Assembly (NCBI GenBank): GCA_002315335.1
Contig: DCGW01000021.1
Location: 28,339 to 47,399 of the forward strand
Origin: Firmicutes bacterium UBA1768
GTDB lineage: Bacteria > Bacillota > Clostridia > Peptostreptococcales > Anaerovoracaceae
Direction: 5' to 3'
Length of the DNA: 19,061 nucleotides
The position numbers and the translations under genes were made by a program. Each line of letters starts with the position of its first letter. Positions within the stretch are counted from its first letter, which is position 1. Below the pieces are notes generated by a model. That model was not told the origin of the DNA, searched no databases, and saw only the letters and a list, made by a program, of their open reading frames with translations. Of this stretch, positions 13,259 to 19,061 are shown piece by piece.

Positions 13259-14326
13259 ATGTCCTTATTTGTCGATATAGAAAAGAGCTTAGGCGACTTC
13301 GTGCTCAAGGTCAGCTTCACCTCAGAAAACGGAGTTCTTTCGCTGATGGGAAAGTCCGGCTGCGGCAAAAGCATGACCTTGAAATGCATAGCCGGAGTCG
13401 AAAAGCCTGACAGGGGCAAAATAGTCCTCGACGGAGTGACCCTCTTCGACTCAGAGAAGAAAATAAATCTTCCTCCCCAAAATAGAAGGGTTGGTCTTCT
13501 CTTCCAAAACTACGCACTTTTTCCAAATATGACTGCAATAGAAAATATTAAAGCCGGTGCAAACCGCATAAAGAACAAGGCGGAAAAGGACGCTGTGGCA
13601 CAGACTATTATGAAAAGCCTTGGGGTTTCTGACCTTGCGAACCACTACCCTTCGCAGCTTTCCGGAGGCCAGCAGCAAAGGATTGCTCTTGCAAGAATTT
13701 TAGTTTCCGAGCCCGAATGCTTACTCCTTGACGAGCCGTTTTCAGCCCTCGATACCCACCTCCGCTTTATTACAGAAAGAGAGACGGCCAGAGTTATTGA
13801 GTCCTTCGGGAAGACGGTTATCCTTGTTTCCCACAGCATTGACGAGGTTTTCAGGCTCACTGATGATATAGCGGTGCTGAACAACGGCAAAATCGAAGCA
13901 ATCGGCGACAAAAAAGAAATACTGTCAAACCCGCCAACCATAAATTCAGCGCTGCTTATGGGGTGGTCAAATATTTCTTTAGCTGATATAATTGATAGGG
14001 ATAATATTATTGCAAAAGACTGGGGACTTAAGCTGAAGGTGAAGAATAGCCACTCAGCACAAACAGATACCTGTTATATTGCTGCAAGAGCCAAAAGCAT
14101 AAGGCCCGCCACTACGGAGAGTACTAATGTTTTTACAATGAGTGTCGAGGCGGCAGCAAACAACCCTTACGACACCTCTCTTCTTTTGAAATCGCCGGAG
14201 GGCGGTAAGCCTTTAACCTGCATGGTTTCAAAGGAGTGGTGGAATATCCACAAATCAGATACTATCAGAATACATATCCCCGAAGAGGGATTATCCATAT
14301 TAACTGACACGAGGTTACAGTTATGA
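13259..14326 (+). CDS. modC: Molybdate ABC transporter ATP-binding protein
   Basis: This 355-residue ATPase drives molybdate import. Seen in order: Walker A Gly-Lys-Ser-Gly-Cys-Gly-Lys-Ser (31-38), Q-loop Leu-Leu-Phe-Gln-Asn-Tyr-Ala-Leu-Phe, signature Leu-Ser-Gly-Gly-Gln-Gln-Gln-Arg, Walker B Cys-Leu-Leu-Leu-Asp-Glu-Pro-Phe-Ser-Ala-Leu-Asp and the H-loop His in Val-Ser-His-Ser. The last 120 residues are a divergent TOBE-like regulatory part that often binds oxyanion. I start at ATG 13259, 8 nt after AGGGAGG; the GTG at 13250 lies within that site. The stop overlaps the next gene by ATGA. Confidence 0.93.
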   Translation: MSLFVDIEKSLGDFVLKVSFTSENGVLSLMGKSGCGKSMTLKCIAGVEKPDRGKIVLDGVTLFDSEKKINLPPQNRRVGLLFQNYALFPNMTAIENIKAGANRIKNKAEKDAVAQTIMKSLGVSDLANHYPSQLSGGQQQRIALARILVSEPECLLLDEPFSALDTHLRFITERETARVIESFGKTVILVSHSIDEVFRLTDDIAVLNNGKIEAIGDKKEILSNPPTINSALLMGWSNISLADIIDRDNIIAKDWGLKLKVKNSHSAQTDTCYIAARAKSIRPATTESTNVFTMSVEAAANNPYDTSLLLKSPEGGKPLTCMVSKEWWNIHKSDTIRIHIPEEGLSILTDTRLQL

Positions 14327-15339
14327 AAAAAATACCGGTAGAAAAAGCAGTCGGCATGACGCTCTGCCATGATATTACCGCAATGCACGAGGGCTTCAAG
14401 GGAGCCGCCTATAAACGAGGTCACATAATTAAAGACGAGGATGTGGAAAAGCTTCTCGATATAGGGAAAAAATCTGTCTTTGTCTTTGAAGAGATAGAAG
14501 GCGAAATCCATGAGGACGATGCGGCGCTGAGAATGGCCGCAATGTGTGACTTGGAAAACTGCCATTTCACAGGTCCTTCCGAGGGAAAAATGCTCGCCTT
14601 CGCCGACTGCGAGGGTCTTTTCAGAGTCAACACACAGCTTTTACAAAAAATTAATTCGATAGGAGATATTACTATCTGCTCTATTCCTGACAATTATCCG
14701 GTCAAGGTCGGTGCGAGGCTTGCTTCAATGAGAATAGTTCCCCTCGTAACAGATGAAAAGCAGCTTGAAGAGGCCGAAAGTCTTTGCAAAGCAGACAGGC
14801 TCTTCTCTCTTTCACCATATAAATTCAAGAAGGTCGGCATTATTATCACCGGCTCTGAAATCTATTCAGGAAGAATCAAGGACAGGTTTGAGCCTGTGGT
14901 CAGGGCTAAAATGGAAAAATTTCCCAGTGAAATAGTTGGGCTTTACATCTGCGATGACGATCTTACAATGATAAAAGCCAAGGCAAATGAGCTTCTCAGC
15001 GCAGGTGCTGACTTCCTCATTTTTACCGGAGGAATGTCTGTTGACCCGGACGACCTCACCCCAACTGCAATAAAAGAGCTTGGAGCCGAAATTATCAGCT
15101 ACGGCATGCCTGCCCAGCCAGGAAACATGACTCTCGTTGCCTACCTCGGTGACATTCCTGTTCTCGGAGTTCCAGGAGCCGCTGTAAACCTTCCCACAAC
15201 TATGTTTGACGTCCTGCTGCCGCGCATTTTTGCGGAAGAAAGGCTTACAAAACAGGATTTAATCAACATGGGAGATGGTGGTCTATGTCAGATGTGCGAG
15301 GTCTGCCACTTCCCCAACTGCACGTTTGGAAGGTATTAG
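14323..15339 (+). CDS. MoeA-like molybdopterin-binding protein with Cys-rich tail
   Basis: This 338-residue protein contains a MoeA/MogA-type molybdopterin-binding fold from about residue 170: Val-Gly-Ile-Ile-Ile-Thr-Gly-Ser-Glu-Ile-Tyr, then Phe-Thr-Gly-Gly-Met-Ser-Val-Asp-Pro-Asp-Asp-Leu-Thr-Pro and Val-Leu-Gly-Val-Pro-Gly-Ala. It is shorter than classical MoeA and belongs to a Clostridia-type group that probably acts in molybdate insertion or Moco handling. The C-terminus Leu-Cys-Gln-Met-Cys-Glu-Val-Cys-His-Phe-Pro-Asn-Cys-Thr-Phe-Gly has four Cys and may bind metal. It is coupled to modC by a 4-nt overlap, tying molybdate import to cofactor insertion. Confidence 0.83.
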   Translation: MKKIPVEKAVGMTLCHDITAMHEGFKGAAYKRGHIIKDEDVEKLLDIGKKSVFVFEEIEGEIHEDDAALRMAAMCDLENCHFTGPSEGKMLAFADCEGLFRVNTQLLQKINSIGDITICSIPDNYPVKVGARLASMRIVPLVTDEKQLEEAESLCKADRLFSLSPYKFKKVGIIITGSEIYSGRIKDRFEPVVRAKMEKFPSEIVGLYICDDDLTMIKAKANELLSAGADFLIFTGGMSVDPDDLTPTAIKELGAEIISYGMPAQPGNMTLVAYLGDIPVLGVPGAAVNLPTTMFDVLLPRIFAEERLTKQDLINMGDGGLCQMCEVCHFPNCTFGRY

Positions 15340-15395
15340 TATTAATTGAAGTTATTAAATTTTTCAAACCATATCATCAAAATCAGGTGTAGCTT

Positions 15396-16346
15396 ATGAA
15401 TGACAGCATTGGCAGAAAAATTACATATTTGAGGCTTTCCGTTACCGATCTCTGCAACCTCAGGTGTCGTTACTGCATGCCTGAAAAGGGGGTTTGTCCC
15501 AAATCACACGACGAAATTCTCACGGAGGAGGAAATGGTTTCTGCGGTTCGGGCTGCAGTCGGACTTGGCGTAACCAAGGTCAGAATTACCGGAGGCGAAC
15601 CGCTCGTCAAAAAGAACATCCTGTCTCTCTGCGAAAGAATAGCCTCAATCGACGGAGTCAGTGATTTAGCTCTTACAACAAACGGCACTCTTCTTCCGAA
15701 AATGGCCGAAGACTTAAAAAGTGCAGGAGTTAACAGAGTAAACATCAGCCTTGATACTCTAAAGCCGCAGAAATATACGTATATTACAAGAAGAAGCAGC
15801 TTTGAAGAGGCCATTGACGGAATAACTGCCGCCCTCAATGCCGGTTTTAAAAAGGTAAAGATAAACACAGTGCTGATTGGGGGCTTTAACGACGACGAAA
15901 TACCGGACTTTGCTAAGCTGACTATGGCTTCGCCTATAGATTTGAGATTTATAGAGCTTATGCCGGTTTATCAAAGCCCCGATATCGGACCCGAAGCATA
16001 TCTTCCCGCTTCAAAAATATTAGAGGCTCTTCCGGACTTAAAGGAAGAGCCCTCAGACGGAGTTGCAAGGCTGTTCAGCTTTGAAGGTGCGCAAGGAAAA
16101 ATTGGTATTATAAGTCCTATGACAAACGACTTCTGTGCTTCCTGCAACAGAATAAGGATCACGGCAGACGGAAAAATCAAACCTTGTCTGCATAGTCCTG
16201 CTGAATACTCAATAAAAGGGTTATCAGAAGCTGAAATGAAAGCTCAGATTATAAAGGCGATAAACGAAAAGCCTGATAGACGCGGAGAACTGAACTGCTT
16301 AAACCCGAGCAATTCAGGAAGATATATGAACCAGATAGGGGGCTGA
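15396..16346 (+). CDS. moaA: GTP 3',8-cyclase MoaA
   Basis: This 316-residue radical SAM enzyme performs the first step of Moco synthesis, cyclising GTP to 3',8-cyclo-GTP. The N-terminal cluster is Cys20-x3-Cys24-x2-Cys27, followed by Thr-Gly-Gly-Glu-Pro-Leu. The C-terminal cluster is Cys247-x2-Cys250-x13-Cys264 (Phe-Cys-Ala-Ser-Cys-Asn-Arg and Lys-Pro-Cys-Leu-His). The protein ends in Gly-Gly, the di-glycine that MoaA needs at its active site. AGGTG is a modest ribosome site. Two base pairs separate it from moaC. Confidence 0.96.
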   Translation: MNDSIGRKITYLRLSVTDLCNLRCRYCMPEKGVCPKSHDEILTEEEMVSAVRAAVGLGVTKVRITGGEPLVKKNILSLCERIASIDGVSDLALTTNGTLLPKMAEDLKSAGVNRVNISLDTLKPQKYTYITRRSSFEEAIDGITAALNAGFKKVKINTVLIGGFNDDEIPDFAKLTMASPIDLRFIELMPVYQSPDIGPEAYLPASKILEALPDLKEEPSDGVARLFSFEGAQGKIGIISPMTNDFCASCNRIRITADGKIKPCLHSPAEYSIKGLSEAEMKAQIIKAINEKPDRRGELNCLNPSNSGRYMNQIGG

Positions 16347-16348
16347 CA

Positions 16349-16828
16349 ATGGCTGATTTTACACACTTTAATAACGATGGGCTTGCAAGAATGGTGGATG
16401 TTGGCGACAAGTCTCCCACAAGACGGACAGCAGCGGCCGGAGCAAGAGTATTAGTAAACAAAGAAACCTATGACCTGATAAAAAGCGGCGGCCTTAAAAA
16501 GGGCGATGTGCTTGGTGTTGCACAGGTTGCCGGAATTATGGGCTCCAAAAGAACTCCTGACCTCATTCCTATGTGCCACCCCGTAATAACCGACTCTGCC
16601 GACCTTAGTCTTAAGCTGAGTGAAAGCGAGCTTTCGGTCGAAATCACTGCGACAGTTTCCTGCACGGGAAAAACCGGCGTTGAAATGGAAGCTCTTACGG
16701 CTGCAACAACTGCGGCACTTACGGTTTATGATATGTGCAAGGCAGTGCAGCGAGACATAGTTATTTCAGATATTCGTCTCTTGAAAAAGACTGGCGGCGT
16801 ACACGGTGACTTTAGTCGGGAGGAATAA
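16349..16828 (+). CDS. moaC: Cyclic pyranopterin monophosphate synthase MoaC
   Basis: This 159-residue enzyme converts 3',8-cyclo-GTP to cyclic pyranopterin monophosphate, the step after MoaA. Hallmarks: N-terminal Met-Val-Asp-Val-Gly-Asp-Lys, Ile-Pro-Met-Cys-His-Pro-Val, Thr-Gly-Val-Glu-Met-Glu-Ala-Leu-Thr-Ala, and Tyr-Asp-Met-Cys-Lys-Ala. The C-terminus has the usual Ser-Asp-Ile-Arg-Leu-Leu-Lys-Lys-Thr-Gly-Gly. Length is normal. It sits between moaA and mogA with almost no spacing. Confidence 0.96.
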   Translation: MADFTHFNNDGLARMVDVGDKSPTRRTAAAGARVLVNKETYDLIKSGGLKKGDVLGVAQVAGIMGSKRTPDLIPMCHPVITDSADLSLKLSESELSVEITATVSCTGKTGVEMEALTAATTAALTVYDMCKAVQRDIVISDIRLLKKTGGVHGDFSREE

Positions 16829-16829
16829 A

Positions 16830-17339
16830 ATGATTCACAGCGCAGGAATAATAACAGTCAGCGACAGAGGCTATGCTGGCATCAGAGATGATATTAGCGG
16901 GCCTGAGCTCAAGGCTTTTATAGAAAAAAATGGTATTTCTGTAAATTATATGGAAATTATCCCCGACGAGCATCCCATGATTAAAGAAAAACTAAAGTAT
17001 GCTGCTGATGAGCTTGGTCTTTCACTTATTGTTACAACCGGCGGCACAGGTTTTTCACAGAGAGATGTAACGCCTGAAGCTACCAAGGCTGTAATCGAGC
17101 GAGATGTTCCCGGAATACCTGAAGCCATGAGAGCTAAAAGCATGGAAATAACTCCAAAGGCTTGCCTTTCAAGGTCTGCTGCAGGAATAAGAGGAAATAG
17201 CCTCATAGTTAACCTCCCCGGCAGCCCAAAGGCGGCAATAGAAAACCTCAGCGTCGTAATAGAGCCGATAAAGCACGGACTTGATTTGCTCAGGGCGACC
17301 ACGCCTACCGACTGTGCAAATACAGCAAACACTAAGTAA
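16830..17339 (+). CDS. mogA: MogA/MoaB-family molybdopterin adenylyltransferase
   Basis: This 169-residue protein belongs to the MogA/MoaB family, which adenylylates molybdopterin before molybdate insertion. It has Ile-Ile-Thr-Val-Ser-Asp-Arg near the start, Thr-Thr-Gly-Gly-Thr-Gly-Phe-Ser-Gln-Arg-Asp-Val-Thr-Pro-Glu-Ala-Thr, and Asn-Leu-Pro-Gly-Ser-Pro-Lys-Ala. I choose the ATG at 16830, 5-6 nt after GGGAGGA and 1 nt after the moaC stop; a frame from GTG 16806 would add an unrelated lead. MoaB cannot be excluded, since both share these motifs. Confidence 0.9.
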   Translation: MIHSAGIITVSDRGYAGIRDDISGPELKAFIEKNGISVNYMEIIPDEHPMIKEKLKYAADELGLSLIVTTGGTGFSQRDVTPEATKAVIERDVPGIPEAMRAKSMEITPKACLSRSAAGIRGNSLIVNLPGSPKAAIENLSVVIEPIKHGLDLLRATTPTDCANTANTK

Positions 17340-17377
17340 CCGGCTCATAACTCAGAATTTTTTAAAGGAAATTAATT

Positions 17378-17764
17378 ATGGTTAAACCTTCATTGGATAA
17401 ATGGCTCGAAGAAGCCAAAAACGACCCCTCCGCAGACAAATGCGGCTCATACCTTACCCATACAGGTGTGGTCAGGAGAAGTCCTAAGGCTGTGGTCAGA
17501 GGCGGAGAAAAAGCCGATAAAACAGTCAGCGCTATGAGGTTTTCCTGCGACCGCGGTGCAATAGAGGCCGCCGCAGAAACCACACGCAGCCTCCCCGGAA
17601 TTTACTTTGTGAAAATCTGGGTAAATGAGGGACTGCTAAAGGTCGGTGATGATATTATGCAGATTATTATCGGCGGCGATATAAGGCCGAGAGTTGCCGA
17701 AGCCCTCACCTATCTTCTGTCAGAGGTGAAAAACAACTGCGTAAAGGAAGAAGAAATATACTAA
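17378..17764 (+). CDS. MoaE-like molybdenum cofactor biosynthesis protein
   Basis: This 128-residue protein resembles clostridial proteins annotated as MoaE, the large subunit of molybdopterin synthase. It starts Ser-Leu-Asp-Lys-Trp-Leu-Glu-Glu-Ala-Lys, has His-Thr-Gly-Val-Val-Arg near residue 28-33, Leu-Pro-Gly-Ile-Tyr-Phe-Val-Lys, and Gly-Asp-Asp-Ile-Met-Gln followed by Gly-Gly-Asp-Ile-Arg-Pro-Arg. The classical His-Arg motif and the Trp-Lys-Lys-Glu end of MoaE are replaced here, so the chemistry may differ. No moaD is beside it. AAAGGAA precedes the ATG; it is the last gene of the Mo operon. Confidence 0.75.
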   Translation: MVKPSLDKWLEEAKNDPSADKCGSYLTHTGVVRRSPKAVVRGGEKADKTVSAMRFSCDRGAIEAAAETTRSLPGIYFVKIWVNEGLLKVGDDIMQIIIGGDIRPRVAEALTYLLSEVKNNCVKEEEIY

Positions 17765-17826
17765 GGTGAGCTGCTTGCCGATCTTTAATATTTTCCATTT
17801 TTTACCATTTGCAGATTGGTCGATAC

Positions 17827-17850
17827 ACCCCGCTTCGATACGGGGTTTTT
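17827..17850 (+). terminator. Terminator of the mod-moa operon
   Basis: ACCCCG (17827-17832) pairs with CGGGGT (17841-17846) around CTTCGATA, followed by TTTTT. It lies 63 bp after the MoaE-like stop. Confidence 0.85.
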
Positions 17851-17858
17851 CATACCGC

Positions 17859-17889
17859 AAAACAACCCGAATCCTGAGATTCGGGTTGT
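17859..17889 (-). terminator. Terminator of the xanthine dehydrogenase gene
   Basis: ACAACCCGAATC (17862-17873) and GATTCGGGTTGT (17878-17889) form a perfect 12-bp stem around a 4-nt loop; on the minus strand it is followed by TTT. It is 29 bp beyond the hydroxylase stop and 12 bp from the opposing operon's terminator. Confidence 0.85.
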
Positions 17890-17918
17890 CTGTTTATTAC
17901 CAGTATGTGCTGTTATGC

Positions 17919-19061
17919 TTATACTATACCAGCCTTTTTGAAGCCTTCTATTACTCTGTCCGGTACAAGTGGTACTGCTTCAAACTTAACTCCGGTTGCA
18001 TCTTCTACAGCAGAGAGAACCGCCGGAACGATAGCGCAAACACCAACTTCGCCGACGCCCTTAATTCCGTATATTCCTGCTGTATCCTTGCTTTCTACCA
18101 GAATTGACTTGATTTCAGGTCTGTCATCTGCTGTAGGCATCATGTACTTATGAATACCCATTGAGTAGAAGCCCTTTCCTTCCTGATAAACCATTTCTTC
18201 TCTTGTAGCATAGCCAACGCCCTGAAGAACGCCGCCTTCAACCTGACCCTCGCAGAGACGAGGATTTACAACCTTGCCGACATCGTGTGCTGCTGCCACC
18301 TTGAGAACCTTAACAAGTCCAAGCTCCATATCAACTTCAACCTCAACCGCCTGTGCGTACCAAGGAAGTGAATTTGGCGGTACCTTGCACTCAGCCTGCA
18401 TGAACTGCTTGCCTCTGAGATGTGCTTCGTATGCTAACTTGCTGAGTGGATATTCTTTTCCTTCTCCGAAAATAATACCATTCTTCATGTCTAAGCTTTC
18501 CGCTGGAACACCAATGAAGTCAGCAGCATAAGCAAATATATCCTGTCTGAGCTTTACAGCAGCATCTGCAATAACCTGGCTGACTGCGTAGAGTGTACGT
18601 GTCGCATGGCTTCCTATGTCGAAAGGCGATGAATCTGTATCGCCATACTTCATTCTTGTTGTTTCAAATGGAACGCCTACCAAATCGCAGGCCACCTGAA
18701 GGAGAGCAGTTGTTGAACCCGGGCCGATTTCAGGAATACCTGTTGCAATGTGGAGCGAACCATCCTGTTCTATTCTGAGGTAAACTGAGTCATAGTCTAC
18801 GCAGAATGGAGCCGCATTACTTACGTGTGTACCGCAGGCAATACCAACACCTCTTCTGATGTTGCCGGTCTGCTTCCTGCCTCTCTTTTCTGCCCAGCCG
18901 ATTTCAGCTGCAGCCTTATCTATACATTCGTTGATTCCTACCGAGCCAACAGGGAACGGGAACCAGTTCTTGTCATCAGGCTTGGTTGTGTTCATCTTTC
19001 TGAGCTCAAGGAGGTCCATACCGAGAGCCTCAGCCATCTTGTCAACAGCTCTTTCTACTAC
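17919..19061 (-). CDS. Xanthine dehydrogenase-type molybdenum-binding subunit, C-terminal part
   Basis: The frame is open to the window edge, so this is the last 380 residues of a larger protein; the first internal ATG (19037) is not its start. It matches the molybdenum-binding subunit of xanthine dehydrogenase-family hydroxylases, which hydroxylate purines at a Mo centre. The stretch Gly-Ile-Pro-Glu-Ile-Gly-Pro-Gly-Ser follows a Gly-Ser-Leu-His strand. Near the end, Lys-Gly-Val-Gly-Glu-Val-Gly-Val carries the probable catalytic Glu, followed by Pro-Ala-Val-Leu-Ser-Ala-Val. It lies convergent with the Mo operon, beside xdhC, yqeB, yqeC and selD at locus scale, so a selenium-dependent xanthine or purine hydroxylase is the best guess. 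The electron-transfer subunits would be upstream, outside the window. Confidence 0.88.
   Translation of the reverse strand, partial: VVERAVDKMAEALGMDLLELRKMNTTKPDDKNWFPFPVGSVGINECIDKAAAEIGWAEKRGRKQTGNIRRGVGIACGTHVSNAAPFCVDYDSVYLRIEQDGSLHIATGIPEIGPGSTTALLQVACDLVGVPFETTRMKYGDTDSSPFDIGSHATRTLYAVSQVIADAAVKLRQDIFAYAADFIGVPAESLDMKNGIIFGEGKEYPLSKLAYEAHLRGKQFMQAECKVPPNSLPWYAQAVEVEVDMELGLVKVLKVAAAHDVGKVVNPRLCEGQVEGGVLQGVGYATREEMVYQEGKGFYSMGIHKYMMPTADDRPEIKSILVESKDTAGIYGIKGVGEVGVCAIVPAVLSAVEDATGVKFEAVPLVPDRVIEGFKKAGIV

Noticed and set aside
17766..18153. Plus-strand open frames over the two terminators and the hydroxylase 3' end
   Set aside because: They overlap both terminators and the coding strand of the hydroxylase gene and resemble no protein.
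19035..19037. ATG as the start of the hydroxylase gene
   Set aside because: The frame stays open to the window edge, with residues typical of the family before it, so the gene is truncated by the window.

Overview
The window looks like the chromosome of an anaerobic Firmicute of the Clostridia type. The protein sequences resemble that group, ribosome-binding sites are strong (GGAGG), starts include TTG, and selenium-dependent molybdenum hydroxylase genes form the core. No gene here contains an in-frame TGA selenocysteine codon, and selD carries Cys at its active site. Selenium in this locus is therefore probably destined for the labile selenium cofactor of a molybdenum hydroxylase rather than for selenoproteins.

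Left flank (1-3190): accessory and AT-rich. A Phd/Doc type II toxin-antitoxin pair sits under a near-consensus promoter whose -35 lies in a palindrome. It is followed by a 22-bp tandem duplication and an unassigned stretch. Next is a compact type III toxin-antitoxin locus: promoter, 5' GAAA-capped hairpin, two 36-nt antitoxin repeats with a compensatory base change, terminator, then a ToxN/AbiQ toxin. A probable serine-recombinase remnant and a radical SAM gene that seems to lack an internal segment follow on the minus strand.

Middle (3248-3602): a minus-strand tRNA operon, Asn(GTT)-Leu(TAA)-fMet(CAT), with a perfect-consensus promoter and an intrinsic terminator.

Selenium block (3703-11239): two divergent operons share a 255-bp intergenic region. 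The minus-strand operon is yqeC-lysR-yqeB-xdhC (insertion and maturation of the selenium/molybdenum cofactor plus a LysR regulator). The plus-strand operon is yedE-tusA-like-DUF3343-selD-cysteine desulfurase-like (selenium uptake, carriage, activation and mobilisation).

Molybdenum block (11240-17850): a 425-bp leader holds two copies of a structured repeat, a good promoter and a palindrome whose half-sites and spacing match the ModE operator of E. coli as I remember it. It precedes modA-modB-modC, a MoeA-like gene, moaA, moaC, mogA and a MoaE-like gene, closed by a terminator.

Right edge (17919-19061): the C-terminal part of a xanthine dehydrogenase-type molybdenum hydroxylase on the minus strand, a plausible client of everything upstream. 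Working model: ModABC imports molybdate, MoaA/MoaC/MoaE-like/MogA/MoeA-like build molybdenum cofactor, YedE through SelD and the desulfurase-like enzyme supply reduced selenium, and XdhC/YqeB/YqeC mature the hydroxylase. Synthesis genes not seen here (moaD, moeB, a mobA/mocA-type gene) must lie elsewhere if the pathway is complete.
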